NCBI GenBank assembly: GCA_030762935.1
Contig: CM060890.1
Span: 63,552,765-63,616,764 of the forward strand
From: Hymenopus coronatus
Taxonomy: Eukaryota; Arthropoda; Insecta; Mantodea; Hymenopodidae
Length of the DNA stretch: 64,000 nucleotides
Direction of reading: 5' to 3'
This document shows, piece after piece, positions 11,985 to 24,024 of this stretch; position 1 is the stretch's first letter; each line of letters starts with the position of its first letter. A program made the translations under genes and the position numbers. The notes under the pieces were generated by a model. The model saw only the letters and a list, made by a program, of their open reading frames with translations, was not told the origin of the DNA and searched no databases.

Positions 11985-12185
11985 CCCATGCAAACCGAAC
12001 CGAATTTAAATCCCATTAACAGCCGGCATTTAAAAGATTTGACTATCGCTGTAGCACAGTGTATTCCCTTATTTCCTTCCTACTTATAAGGAATTAAGTA
12101 ATAAGATAATTTGTATCTTGATTAGCTGAAGTAGATAGAAGAATAAACCTTTGTAAGAATAGATATTTTATACACAGATTTTCTT
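11985..12185 (+). repeat. F1 repeat, 3' fragment
   Basis: Contains GATTTGACTATCGCTGTAGC, CCCTTATTTCCTTCCTACTT, AAGGAATTAAGTAATAAGA and AGTAGATAGAAGAATAAACC, all from the F1 3' third. Confidence 0.75.
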
Positions 12186-12416
12186 TTCTAATAAATAAAA
12201 GTTTACTCGAAAACCTGAGTTCATAGAAAGTGAAACTGGCAAGAATCAGAGACAACCCGCCAGGCGACTGAATGAATAACTAATAGATCTATAGATAGTG
12301 TTTTAAGAATTATTTAGTTGACAATGAAAATAAACAATACCTAACATATAATTCACATGTTTGCCCTTCTATTTATACCGCTGTGTAAATACGAATTATT
12401 ACAAACTTCTAAGTAA

Positions 12417-12845
12417 TTAAAATAGCTGTAAGCTCAGTAAGGGGTAATGTACATTAGGGCGAGTAGTCGAAAAACCTTTGTCTCGAAAAAGGAGGAAGAA
12501 CAGAAGAAGAGGAAGAGGAAGAGGAAGAAGAAGAAGAAAGTGTCTACCGTTCAATGGTTTCATCACTGGCCATTCAGTGTCAGAAATAAATAAAAATGCC
12601 CAAAATGACACTAAAGGATAATAATCAGATTACCTCGCTTACAACTTTCAAAAACTATTCCTACTTATTTTTAATCACATGGAACCAGGAGAAAAAAATG
12701 CTTACTGAAGCTCTATAACGCTTCGGCAATCAGTATACCAAAAGGAATTGACGAAAATTGTGCGATGGTTTGGAATATAATTAATAACAACAAAATCAAT
12801 ATACTTACATAACTTTATCTAACACTATTATTTGAAATGAAATGA
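12417..12845. other. Purine-rich microsatellite (GAA/GAG) and plain AT-rich sequence
   Basis: An imperfect GAGGAAGAAGAAGAAG tract at about 12488-12540 is the only notable element. The leucine-rich minus-strand frame there is its translation, not a gene. Confidence 0.55.
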
Positions 12846-13128
12846 AATTTTATTTATGGACGCTCTTTAACTGCTGTGGTTCTCAGCGTCCCATTCAATC
12901 CTGGGCGTGAAGACCGCTTAATTTTGCTCAGAGGCCTCTTTTCAGGCTTGAGGTTCTTTTACGTGCCGTAAATCTACGACACGGGACCAACGGCTTTACT
13001 TCCCTTCCGAAAGAAGCCATGCTAAGGATTTTTACGCCCGAAAAAAATCCATCGTCCTCCATCGGGTTTGAACCCGCGAACTTAGGTATATGAAGTTCGC
13101 TTGGTAACCATTACATCACGGAGGGCGA
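12846..13128 (-). repeat. S2 SINE, antisense, near complete
   Basis: Reads TTTATTTATGGACGCTCTTT, GTTCTCAGCGTCCCATTC, GCCGTAAATCTACGACACGG and finally CCATCGGGTTTGAACCCGCG...CACGGAGGGCGA. The tRNA-like head is therefore at the high-coordinate end on the minus strand. Confidence 0.88.
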
Positions 13129-13129
13129 T

Positions 13130-16045
13130 CACTATTATTTATTCTCATATAGCCTCTACGAAATATTCTTTATTTATCTGTTTCACGTTAATCGAGATAA
13201 ACATTTGCAGATATACTTGCATTAGATATTTAGTTGTACCTTCAAGAAGGGAACAAAACTGAACCGCTGTTTAAAACCAATTCGCTATAGCTTTGTAAGG
13301 TGTTGGACAAAGAATACGAATATTAAACGAACATCATGACTGATATCACAAAAAAAAAGGGGGGGGAGGAAAAATACATTATTTGAAATAACTTGTGTTG
13401 ACGTGGTAGAGAAAGTAAATACAATCCCTTTTAATGTTCATTCCTTAAGCACAAACTTGCACCATTTGACTTTGGGCAGTTACACTTCAGGTACATAAAA
13501 ATTGTAGGCTATTCACGACTTTCAAAAACTATCCATATCCTTATTTACAACGCCTTGAAGCAGTATCCTGCAGAACTATGAGAGGGAATGCAGTAGATTT
13601 TGACTAGGTGTGTTATCATACTCGCAAGAAAAAGAATGTCAAGCGAAAGAAACAAAGAAAACAAACATTCCATAACATACAAAAACTATATGCAAAAGTG
13701 GAAAGAATCCGTGAAGATCACATGATACCAAAATAATTTCTCGTGTAAGGAGATCGAATAAAATTTTCTTCAGAACGTAGCAGAAAGAGATATGAAGGAC
13801 AAGGAGAAGAAAAAGATGAAGAAGAGAGACAGATTTGCAAAGATATGTATTAAGCAAAGCTGATTTTGTTATTATTTTTATTATGTTGTTGCTACAGGGC
13901 AGGGATTTATTTTACAAATAAGAGAATTTCCTAATCTCAGCAATTACGCGTTAATAATACAAATCCTTATTGCCTGCGCATACTGCAGTATACAACGAAA
14001 ATCAAAATGAGAGAGAGAGAGGGGGGGGGGGAGAAGGATGCAGTTAGCATAAGCAGATGACAAGAAACGAATGACTTTTTTTTCCTCTCTCTTAAACTGT
14101 TGTTATGCTGCCGCCCAAGTGATGGATTGCAGACACTTGTTGGACAACCGCACGGACAAAAGTTGCGTCACAGTGATGAAGAATGGCCATGTTTCAGAGA
14201 GAACAAACCGGAACAGTCGTCACTGCCTTTACAATCAACTTTACCGACTTCAGATCGTAAATCAGATTGCAGTTCGCACATATTCCGGAAGATGCGTTTG
14301 TGCCGCTGCCCTTCTCACAAGCTACCTTTCTGATCACGCCCTTTCTGCAAATTCTGAAGCATAATCTGAATATAATGCAGCTTTTCCTGGGAATGCTTCA
14401 GCTCCACCCTAAATCATCATCAATCTCTTAACTCACAATTCTGTCAAGCAGCAACTGCAGGAAATGTCCATACTACGATATTTCAGTATTGTGTAAGGAC
14501 TCTGTAAAATCCCTTATTTGTCCAGAATCTTTCTCAAGAATAGTCTACCGGTAGCATCACAGAAGAGCTATTGCTTATGGTCTTTTTCATCACTGGCGTC
14601 ATAGTCAAGCCTTTTGATTTATTCCAACTTCGATTTCAATTGCTGATTCTATCATTTACAGGTCTATCATTTATTATTCACTGGCTCTTTCCATGTGTTT
14701 CCCCATTTTCTTATACATGTTCACTCCTGATCCAACTACGTTGATTGATCTGGACTTGAATTAAGGTTTTTTCTTTATTTATTTTCTTTATTAGTTAATG
14801 TTTCATTGCGATAGGAGGGTGATTAAAAATGTTTGCACGTGTTATCTTAAACTCTAAACAAGCGGTTCAAATCAATAACCTGTTCTCACAATCTTTCAAA
14901 GTACTCTCCATCTCTCTCTACACAAGTTTTATACGGTACCACTACTTGTCAAAAACACCACAGTGTTCGAACTCAGACATTGCTTAAAAGCTTTTTCCAA
15001 TGATAAAAGTTTTTACTCTACGAAACAATTAAAAGTCGCGTTGTGCAAGTCTATAGAGAGTATGATCAAGCAATTGGCCTTTGGCGATTTCCAGTTTCCT
15101 CAAATTTGCAGCTTTACGTGAAGAGACGCATTTACCACGCAGTAATCTTGAGTTACTGTCTTTAGACACCACTACCTAAGCTCTTGAAAAAAAAAAGGAT
15201 TCAAAACATAATTGGCCAAAGCATTCATCAACCCTTGTCATTCCTCTGTCATGCAGTCGGCACCAATGGTCCTTCATAGTTGAAAACAATAAATATTCAC
15301 TTCGAGAACAAAACCTTGTAAAATCGGCTGATCTTGGTTTATATTCACACATCCACAAGCAATTCTGAGTGTTATTTCGAGTGGTATTACTGTATGCCAG
15401 TTCATGTGTGCGTGCACGTCAGGCAGTTTAAATATTTGTTGGAAACATGCTTAACAATTTCCTTGCACATTCCGTTCTCTTTGTCTCTTCATTGATTAGG
15501 GAATGAAGATTTTTGTTATCTTGAATTGTTCGTGGACCATATTCTCAATCTATAATCAAGTAATGATTGCTTTCAAAATTATGTTCCCATCCAATATATA
15601 TTTAAATCCAGTATCCAGCGCAAGTATAGAAGGGCCGCTGCACCCTAATAGACACCAGTTGAGGAGCAACTTGGAACCTCCTATCCATCAAAGCATCTTA
15701 AACTAAAACGAGTCATCTCTATACCCATACCGAAATAAAAACCTTGCGGTAAAAATACTCGGGCTAAACATCAGTCTGTCAGCCTCAGATGTGTGTCAAT
15801 GCTGCCATTTCCATACCTATCATTTCAACAGCAAGATGTTTTCCTTCTTGTTTCGCATTTTTTAATTGTTTTGTTCACAGTTTCTCGGGACCAGCTAATC
15901 AAGTCTATCCTCAAATGATCAAGTCTATTTTGCCATGGTATCAAATTAAGATAGATATGTGTTCAAAGAATAGTTGTTAGTTTCACCTAATTTACAGCTT
16001 GTGAAAATGCTGATGGTTTAGTTTGAAATGAGGCTAATTCTGTTT
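13130..16045. other. Intronic sequence; short purine tracts, nothing coding recognised
   Basis: It contains GA/G-rich tracts at about 13361-13372 and 14008-14036. Two overlapping plus-strand frames at 14071-14364 lack any recognisable domain. The motif AGGGTGATTAAAAATGTTTG at about 14815 resembles a DNA-transposon end, but no partner was found. Confidence 0.4.
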
Positions 16046-16240
16046 TGTTTTTTTTTTTAATACAGTTCCGGAGTCTGATCGGGACTCCGGCGCTATATAC
16101 CCTACTTTTTATTTACCTAATTTGTTTACTTTGATTACTGTATGGTTACTGAATTTCTGTTTTACTTTTTACACACACATACACAAACATATAACACCCA
16201 TGTCCAAGGCGGGACTCGAACCCACGATCCCCTGCGCTGC
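16045..16240 (-). repeat. S4 tRNA-derived SINE, antisense
   Basis: A T-rich stretch, then ACAGTTCCGGAGTCTGATC, the body with TTTACTTTTTACACACACA, and the head GGCGGGACTCGAACCCACGA read on the minus strand. Partner copies are at 37812 and 56865. Confidence 0.82.
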
Positions 16241-16333
16241 AAAACACCAAAGTTTTATACTAATTATAATTGAATGCATATTTTATAAAAAGATTAAATG
16301 TCATAAAGGGGCGAGAAGAAGATACTACTGCTC

Positions 16334-16336
<3 letters not shown>

Positions 16337-16372
<36 letters not shown>

Positions 16373-16380
16373 ATTATTAA
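16337..16380 (+). repeat. (ATT)n microsatellite
   Basis: About 14 near-perfect ATT units followed by AT-rich sequence. Confidence 0.95.
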
Positions 16381-16534
16381 TTATATGTATATATATTTAT
16401 ATAATTATAATAATACTGTTGCTTCCAGTACTTGCTGGAGTCATCACTATATTTTTAGCTGATCGAAACCTTAATACATCTTTTTTGATCCTATGAATTT
16501 TTATAATTTTGCTGCAAGAGTTGGGAAGTTAAGA

Positions 16535-16880
16535 TTCAGACTGAAAAATACAATGCCACAGCCGGGATTTGAACAATGGATCTTCTAATATATGTCCGGT
16601 TTCTTCAACATGTCAGTACGACATTAAATTCCTCAAAAGACTCGTAATTTTTACCGTTAAAGCACTAGGAGTGTAAATTTGGGGGGGGGGATGGGATGAT
16701 AACATTCCTCATGGCAACTTACAAAGTGTAAGTGATGACTTTCCTGGCTTCATGTTTAGCCAACTATTAGGTCAATAGCAATACAGGAATTGGTACAGTA
16801 GAGTCGGACTGAAAAACGCAATGCAGAGATTTGAAAACTTGACACGGCTTGATTTGAAAACAATTATCACCACTGTGCAA
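16535..16880 (-). repeat. S5 SINE, two antisense partial copies
   Basis: CAGACTGAAAAATACAATGC with GCCGGGATTTGAACAATGGA at about 16537-16585, and again GTCGGACTGAAAAACGCAAT at about 16803-16850, match the S5 3' part and B-box region in reverse. Confidence 0.6.
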
Positions 16881-17234
16881 GTTTAAATTTGTTACATTTT
16901 TGCAAGCATTAATATCCAACAACAGATAGGCAAATAATACTTAATGGCTTTTATTGGACACCCCATACTGACGTACACTAGAACTTTGGTGCTCAGTTGC
17001 AATAGGTTTACCAATTCAATGTCATCTTGTGAATACACTTCACTAAATAGTAAAATATCTACACTGCTATTTAAGGCTATTGCATGACTTATTTATTTTT
17101 CACCTGCACTTTATCTTTCTTTATTGTCTTAATACTTATAAATACACGTTTATATTAATAAAATATGAAATATGGAGATATAAATGATAAATATTTAATT
17201 TTTAAAGCATCAGCATTGTTTATTCTTGACAACA

Positions 17235-17935
17235 TTAAATTCAGATGGGTGGAATATTTTAGAAAAGCAAACAATGAACCACGCGCAGCACTGTGTTGTG
17301 CGCTATGCCGTTGTAATAAGATATTTGCCTTAAACTAGAGTGTTTTTGTTTCCCTCGCCCTTTTTGCTTTCTATTTAATGGCTTCCTTAAAGGCCTTTTC
17401 ATTCGTTTCTGTTTTATCCTATACCTACACTGCTGTTTCAGAACAGCTGGCAACTTTAGCTTTTTCATTTTTCCCTAACTTTCATTTTAGTTGAATAATC
17501 TAACGCAGTATTATTTTGCATTTCTTCTTAATTTCCAAACATTTTTCATTTCCAAGCTTTTTCTTCATAACTATACATATTTACGTAAATGACAAAATAA
17601 ATAACCTACATAAGTACTTCAGTGTTCCGCACGCTTTAAGCACTTCCCAATAAACTTATGTGAACTTTTACAGTAGCACGCTATCTGCTTGCTGCCTGGC
17701 GACTGTGAGCTGATTGGATAGAAGACTACCGTTATAGACAATAGTGCTTGAAGTTACAGGATTCCGGCTTGTGTTAAAAACTTTCTCCAACTCTTGTCAA
17801 CATTTTCTCTCGCTTGGTATCCGCTGTAAACCCCCAAAAAAGTTTCTCGTTTCCTGATTCGTAATACTGTGAGGTGTTGAATTGTCCGTAAATCTTTGAT
17901 TTAAAAAAATCATAAATCTCATCTTATTAAAGATA
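17235..17935 (+). repeat. F2 dispersed repeat, copy 1
   Basis: About 0.7 kb that recurs inverted at 49640-50220. Shared runs include TTTCTATTTAATGGC, TATTATTTTGCATTT, GTAGCACGCTATCTGCTTGC followed by TGCCTGGCGA, and CTTGTCAACATTTTCT. A basic minus-strand frame at 17259-17468 is not conserved in the second copy, so coding is unlikely. Confidence 0.75.
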
Positions 17936-18408
17936 GAGAATTCAAACTAGGCATTTATCTGTACTCTGTCTAAGAAAAATCATATTGTAGATTGTGACTT
18001 TAGTTTATTAGTTACTGCGTGTTAAACATAAAAGCAGCAAATATCATACTGAAAAATCTGATGTGTCCCATTCACATACATGACTTTCTCTACATCTCTA
18101 TAACAAAATAATGTTAAAAACGTATTCATCTACATCATGCTAATCGAGATATACATAAACAAAAATGTTTTTTTGTAAGTAGAAAGGAAATAAGGGAGTA
18201 CACTAGGCTAAAACGATAGTCAAATATTTTGAAAGCTGGTTTCCATGTGAATGAATTCCGTTTTTATGCATTGGCACGAGTTGACAAATTCCGGTTTGTT
18301 AAACGTTTTAAGTATTTTAAAGCTGAAACCAATAATATGGAATATCTCAAAGATGGTCAACTCCACGAAAAATATGTATATGACAAATTGAGTGTTTCAA
18401 CGAGGTCT

Positions 18409-18616
18409 AGGCCGCGCCGTGGCCGAGTGGTTAGACCATTCACCTCTCACCTAGACAAGCGACCGCATGTGAGATTTGTGGTGGACAAAGCGGCGCAGAG
18501 GTGGGTTTTCTCCGGGTTCTCCCGCCATCTCATTCCACCGGGGCTCCATTTTCATGTATCATCAGTGCCATCGCCTGCGGTACCTGAGCAGTAAAAGCGG
18601 GCGTTAAAAAAAAAAA
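18409..18616 (+). repeat. S1 tRNA-derived SINE, complete reference copy
   Basis: About 208 bp. The head GCCGCGCCGTGGCCGAGTGG and TTAGACCATT gives a tRNA-like A box. The body has GCGACCGCATGTGAGATTTG, GTGGACAAAGCGGCGCAG, GGGTTTTCTCCGGGTTCTCC and AGTAAAAGCGGGCGTTAAAA, with an A-rich tail. It is inserted in an F1 copy. Confidence 0.88.
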
Positions 18617-18641
18617 TCCCCCAAAATTGAATTTAGTGTTC

Positions 18642-18738
18642 TATCTGTGGTAGCTCAGTGGTTAGAATAACTGGACGGATTCCATGAGATCCGTAATTCA
18701 AATCCCAACTATGGAAACAAAAAAAAAAAAAAAAGTTA
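18642..18738 (+). repeat. S5 tRNA-derived SINE, short copy with A tail
   Basis: The head GTGGTAGCTCAGTGGTTAGA and the B-box region GATCCGTAATTCAAATCCC are followed by an A-rich tail at about 18716-18734. The best S5 copy is at 48247. Confidence 0.75.
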
Positions 18739-19847
18739 CAGCTTACTAGCTATGTAAAATCCAGCAAAATTCATCCAGAATAAAGAGGCCTTTAGAGGCT
18801 ATTCCCAGGAAATTCAAGATATGCATTTTATTTGCAATATAAATATCTTTAATATACGGTATTTTAGTCAAAACCGCTTGAGCCATTCTTGAGAAAATAA
18901 CATTTTTTTTGATTTTTTTCCATTTGAAGGGTAGTTTGGGGTGGGAGAATTTTCCTCAAAATCTTCGTGTCGCATCCTTGAAAGATACTAAACTTATATA
19001 CCGAGTTTGGTATTTTACCTACTTTTCATTTTTGAGTTCTCCTGTTCATAGACACACGGACATACACGTATCTTTTTCTAGAAACATTTATTTTTATTTG
19101 GAGGACCCTAAAACATCTATTTCCGGTGAAATCTCGGTATCGAATTTTTGGGTGGAATGCAATACCTTCTCTATACACTATGTACATAGTACGTGTAAAG
19201 AAAGTAAAAACACATTTTCTTTAGAAATTGGGTCTCACAGAAATCTAAAAGGATCTAAATGATGTAATCGGTCAAAGAAAAAGATTCTGCAAAGGATGTG
19301 TTCAAAGCTGAAAAGTAACAGCTTGGCGACAGCTCGAGAGTAGAAAAGGACAGAGCTAATGGCAACACGTATATTTTAGATAGAGACAGAGATATCCCAT
19401 TTAACTTCATACTGTTTTTAAGGTTGAGACAGGCTCAGTAATTCGATTCTTGCTTCAGGTAAATGAAGACAAGCTTTGCTCAATGCCCAGTGACTGAATG
19501 GAAGTGAGGATATTGACCTTAACTGCGACATCGCTAGCTGATAGTGACAGCTATATCATCTATTGCTATATCATCGACGGCATCTGTACTTCACTTGTAA
19601 AGCCTTTCGGCCTTGATCCTGCCAATGAAATATGATGGCTTCGATTTCGCGTCAGCAGATATTGACATATAGGGGTGTACACTCTGAGTTGAATGGCAAT
19701 CCTTTCATGTCGTAAAAGGAGTAGTCTAGTTTATATGGCAACATTTTCTTTTAGGAAATTTATCGCGCTATCTAAAAGAAGAATGTAGCAATTCAATTAC
19801 TTCTAAATAAGTAAACAAACAAACAAATAAATAAAAAGTTAAATTCA

Positions 19848-20110
19848 GGTTTATTTATGGGCGCCCTTTAACTGCTACGGTTATTATCGTCCCATTATAT
19901 TTGGGCGCGATATACCCCTTAATTTTGCTAAGGGGCATTTTTATCCGGCTTGAAGTTCCTTTACCTACCATGTATCCACGGTGGGAGCAAGGGCTTTATT
20001 TCACTTCTGAAGAAAGCCATCGTAGGAAGTTTAACTTTCAAAAAAGTCCATTGACCTCCGTGACCTTCAACCTACGACCTAATATTTGGATTGAAAATTT
20101 CAAAGCCACG
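19848..20110 (-). repeat. S2 SINE, antisense, diverged
   Basis: TTTATTTATGGGCGCCCTTT, CCATTATATTTGGGCGCGAT and GAAGAAAGCCATCGTAGGAA match S2. The tRNA-like end is decayed. The 202-residue frame starting at 19901 is only a read-through of this SINE and its neighbour. Confidence 0.75.
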
Positions 20111-20179
20111 GTCTTAAAGCACTTACACATAGATACTTGGCGAATGCCATCTCACGTCAGTCTGAGATCTCTTTGTGTA

Positions 20180-20295
20180 GTTTACGGAGAATTTAATGCT
20201 GTAGCAACTGGACGCACACCAGGAGATCTACGGTTCAAATCCTGGCTATCACGTTGCATTTATCAGTTTGACTCTATCTTGCACCTCCTGTCTAG
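20180..20295 (+). repeat. S5 SINE, diverged
   Basis: CAACTGGACGCACACCAGGA, GATCTACGGTTCAAATCCTG, GCTATCACGTTGCATTTATC and CAGTTTGACTC match S5 in order. Confidence 0.65.
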
Positions 20296-20379
20296 TGTGA
20301 AAGAAACAATCCATGTTACCCCTAGTCCACGGAGGACGAAAGCAAAGATGAGTTACATTCACATAACTTTCTTATCCGC

Positions 20380-20810
20380 TATCCTTTATTCTATCTATAT
20401 TTTACCTATTTTATTATATACGAAACAAACCTTTGCAGAAATAAGTAGCTCATTACACTTGAAGGCGAAAAGCGCAGAAGGAAACAAATGTGTAAAACCT
20501 AGTAATTAAATGCTGGTCTAAAAATTGCATAAATTTCCATGACACCGGGAGAAAAAAGTGAAGAGCGACTTTATAAATGACAAATTATTGGTACATTCAA
20601 AGAAATAACAGCGCATATATTTCAGAAATAAATAAAGATACAACACATTATTTGAAATAAATTGTGTATTTTAAAGAGATATACACGTTTTGTGTAGCAG
20701 GTAACGTTTTTGTATATTTGTTATAGTTTGCTCTTTATGAACGAAGACGACTTCGCAGGCAATTCTCAGAAAATTCAATATATACAGTTGAATTTTCTCT
20801 AAAGTATATT
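20380..20810 (-). repeat. F1 repeat, diverged partial copy
   Basis: Weak but ordered matches to the reverse-oriented F1 3' half (AAACCTTTGCAGAAATA, ATTGCATAAATTTCCAT, GAGATATACACGTTTTGTGT, CAATTCTCAGAAAATTCAAT). It shares private differences with the copy at 33655-34600, suggesting an older subfamily. Confidence 0.5.
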
Positions 20811-21052
20811 GATACAAATACAAATAAATAAAAATGGAACACAACTATAAACCTATATGCCAATCGCAAGAGAGGTGGATCAGCGGCACAACTACGCCTT
20901 GCGGCCGTAATCGCTGTACGTAAGTACGCAGCTTACTTCGGAAGTCTTGGTATATTGCCACGCATTGTTACACCTGCGGCCGCTAGAGCGTGCTCCTGTT
21001 TTTTGGAGTTTCTTGCTGTAATATTGACGTGTATAAAAGAGGAGAGGGGAGA

Positions 21053-21099
21053 GAGGGTGAGAGAGAGAGAGAGAGAGAGAGAGTGTGTGTGTGTGTGTC
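21053..21099 (+). repeat. (GA)n(GT)n compound microsatellite
   Basis: GAGAGAGA repeats pass directly into GTGTGTGT. No F1 flanks are recognisable here. Confidence 0.95.
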
Positions 21100-21329
21100 C
21101 TGCCTAAAGTTCAGTTTCAACTGGGAATGCATAATGTGCAGGCAGCAGTTGAGTCAGTTTCGCCGGGAAATTCGTAGCGTGCAGTAATAGCAGCAGAATT
21201 GTTGCGAGAGCATCGATTAATGACATTTATTTGAACAGTTTTTATTAGTAACTATTGGAAGAAATAAAGAGCTTTTGTTGGAGTAATTAAGAGTTTTTGT
21301 TACAATACCCAAAAGAGGTTAAAGGACTG

Positions 21330-22024
21330 TTACAAAAAAACTTATGTGCTCCACTCACATGACTTTCTCTAGATGTTCCGCAAACAAGCCTTCCTTATAA
21401 AAATTATTCTTTTATCTACGTCATGCTAATTCAGATAAACATTAGCAGAATTGGTCTCATTACTTAGTTTTTTGTAAGCAAAAGGAAAATAGGTGAAATA
21501 AAGGAATAACTCTCACAATTGAATTTTGATTTTCTTTTGCATTCCCGGGAGTAAAGATATGTAGCGAAAGCTGAAACCAATAATAAGGAATATCTCGGAA
21601 ACGATTAACTCTACAAAAAAAGTATAGAACAATTTGTGTGTTTTAATGAGATATGCATTTTTTGTGTAGAAATCTTTTCTCTATTTTTCACAGTTTACGA
21701 GTTGTACAAAAGTCATCCAGAATGAAGAGGTCTTCAGAGGCTATTGCTGAAAATTCAAAATGTACATTTTGTTTCTCATAAAAATATCTTAAACACATGG
21801 CACTTTAATTAACATCGTTGGAGCCGTTTTTAAGAAAATCGAAATTTTCGAAAATATTCCATACAAAGGGTAGTTGGCTGGGGGAATTTTCCTGGAAATC
21901 TTCGTGTTGCAACCTTGAAATATACTTCACTCAAATGCCGATTTTGGCATTTAACGAAGTTTTCATTTTTGAACTATGTTTCCATCAGACACGCGCGCGC
22001 GCGCGCGCACACACACACACACCA
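21330..22024 (-). repeat. F1 repeat copy ending at a GC/AC microsatellite
   Basis: A reverse-oriented F1 from TGTGCTCCACTCACATGACT to a (GC)n(AC)n tract at about 21990-22022. The tract occupies the standard F1 microsatellite position. The terminal block beyond it is missing because the next F1 copy starts immediately. Confidence 0.85.
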
Positions 22025-22905
22025 TGGACTAAAAATCTAATGTGTTTCATTCACATGACTTTCTCTACTTGTCAGTAACAGTTATTGTTTTATTACTTGC
22101 TTCCTTCTAATTAGAAGTCGGCCTGGATAGCTCAGTTGGTTGGGTGGGTTCTGAGCTCAAGGTCGCGGTTCAAACCCGGTCCAGACCGATTGTTTTTAAG
22201 TGAACTTAAAAGTGACAGCCCCCTGTCAATAAATTTGATGGCATGTTAAAGAACTTCTGCGGGACAAAATACCGGCTCACCAGCGGACACAGTAGGCTTA
22301 AGCGATAGTCAAATCTTTTAAGAGTTGATTGCCCTATGGTTGAAATTCGTTGCTTTACATGGTCAGGAGTTTACAAATTCCCGTATGAGAAAAGTTTAAG
22401 TATTTTCCAACCGAAACCAATAACAATGAATATCTCAGAAATGGTCAACTCCAGGGGGAAAAAACATCCTAAATGACACAAATTGTGTTTTAATGAGCTT
22501 TTCAATTTTTGTGTACTAGTTTTTATCTATCTCTTGTAGTTTTCCAGTTATGCAAAAGTCAGCAAAAGTCATCCAAAATAAAGAGTTCTTTTATATGCGG
22601 TATTTTAGTCAAAATCGTTAAAACTACTTTTAAGAAAATCAAAATTTACGAAAAATTTCTATATAAAGGGGGAGAGATTATGAGGGTGGGAGATTAATCT
22701 GAAAATCTTCGTGTCGCATCCTTGGAAGATACTGAACTTAAATACCAAGTTTTCAGTTTTGAACTATGCTGCCCAAGGACACACAAACACGGACATGTTT
22801 CTAAAAACTTTTTTCATGGAAACAATTCTGCTGAAATCTTGGTATCGAATTTTTGGTTGGAATACAATTGATGTATGTTAAACATACGTGCTAGAGAAAG
22901 TGAAA
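22025..22905 (-). repeat. F1 repeat copy, tandem with the preceding one, with SINE insertion
   Basis: It starts at GACTAAAAATCTAATGTGTT, is interrupted by an S3 SINE at about 22117-22290, and runs through GATTAATCTGAAAATCTTCG to the terminal block GAATTTTTGGTTGGAATACA and AGAGAAAGTGAAA near 22903. Confidence 0.85.
22117..22290 (+). repeat. S3 tRNA-derived SINE inside F1
   Basis: The head GGCCTGGATAGCTCAGTTGG and B box GTCGCGGTTCAAACCCGGTC are followed by GAACTTAAAAGTGACAGCC and TGTCAATAAATTTGATGGCA. It resembles the copy at 2769 and interrupts F1 at 22025-22905. Confidence 0.78.
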
Positions 22906-23129
22906 TGCAGCATCTACCATGTTTAGATTTTGTTTAGCTGGGATTTTTATAGACTTATACAGGCTGCGAGTCAACACGTAGCAACGGTGAATATCGGATT
23001 TTTTAAATTTATTGCTTCGTTTATATAACCACCTTTTACATTTAAGCTTATATCGAGAGCTTTGCATTAGAAACAACTCTTTGCCTATAGGGTTTAATTC
23101 ATTTTATTTTCGTCAAACACACCCACATT

Positions 23130-23265
23130 CACTCTCACATACATATTTCCAGACTCTGTAGAGAATAATTCTGGTTAAAGAAACATTCCCCGCCCCAGAC
23201 GGGAATCGAACCCGGGACCCCCAGGCGAGAAGTCGTCTCGCTGACCACTCGACCACGGAGACAGT
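23130..23265 (-). repeat. S6 tRNA-derived SINE
   Basis: The minus strand reads CTGTCTCCGTGGTCGAGTGG, the B box GGGTCCCGGGTTCGATTCCC, and a body with CCAGAATTATTCTCTACAG and GAGTCTGGAAATATG. The body also recurs near 33480-33565. Confidence 0.7.
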
Positions 23266-24024
23266 CAATACCGGATAATATATGGCAGAATATCACTAGA
23301 TAAGAATTGCTCTGAATGGTTAGCTTCCTGTATTTAACATAAACATTACTTTGCGGCTCTTAAGTTTACGTTTAATTCAAATTTACATTTATGCGTGGAC
23401 GATTCCATTACAATATATTTCATTTAATTTTTAAGCTTACGCTTAACTTTCGTTATAAATGATGCTTAATCTGATAATACAATTTCTCAGGCGAGAAACC
23501 CGCCTTCGCTAGATAGATTAAGATGAATTGCAGCAGTTGCGAATAAACAGTTAATCACGGTTAATCAACTACGTAGTTTATTTGTTAGTATATAAAGTAC
23601 ATTAGTTGATAGATGCTATTTAAACTCAACAGGAATTTAACAGAAACAATATGTTTTTCAATGATAATTTAACTGCTGCAGACATAAGAATATATTAAGC
23701 GCTTTCAGAACCTGTTCCGTTAATAGGTATCCTTGATCTTTTTTAGTTTCTTTTTACTTATCAAACCAAAACCTACAGCTACCGTTTTTTCAGTTGAGTG
23801 TCTACGTAAGGAAGCTAGAAATGAAATGAATCTATAAACATGAAGTAATACTAAAGAATATTTACTCGTTCATGTATACTTATTTATGCACTATAATAAT
23901 CAGTCTACCAGAATGACCGAGGTATTCTGCGCGGTTTTCTTGTGACTGGGCGGTGAAATATTGCACTTCATTTTTGACCAGTTCCACGAAAACCCAAATC
24001 AAGCACGACTCTGAAATGCCTATT

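Larger units (their letters stand above)
18050..19212 (-). repeat. F1 repeat copy, near full length, carrying two SINE insertions
   Basis: A reverse-oriented F1 from AAAAATCTGATGTGTCCCAT to GTGTAAAGAAAGTAAAAAC. It is interrupted at about 18409-18616 by an S1 SINE and at about 18642-18735 by an S5 SINE. The terminal block GAATTTTTGGGTGGAATGCA followed by CTATACACTATGTACATAGT is very clear at 19140-19195. Confidence 0.87.

Noticed and set aside
14815..15360. Possible mariner-type element (AGGGTGATTAAAAATGTTTG end and a minus-strand open frame)
   Set aside because: No matching opposite end and no catalytic motif could be found.
18229..18594. 121-codon plus-strand open frame
   Set aside because: It overlaps an F1 copy and an S1 SINE; the sequence is repeat DNA.
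19901..20509. Longest open frame in the window (202 codons)
   Set aside because: It runs through an antisense S2 SINE and an S5 SINE and has no domain; it is a chance read-through.
22119..22187. Possible tRNA gene
   Set aside because: It is followed by a SINE body related to the copy at 2769 and is inserted in an F1 repeat.
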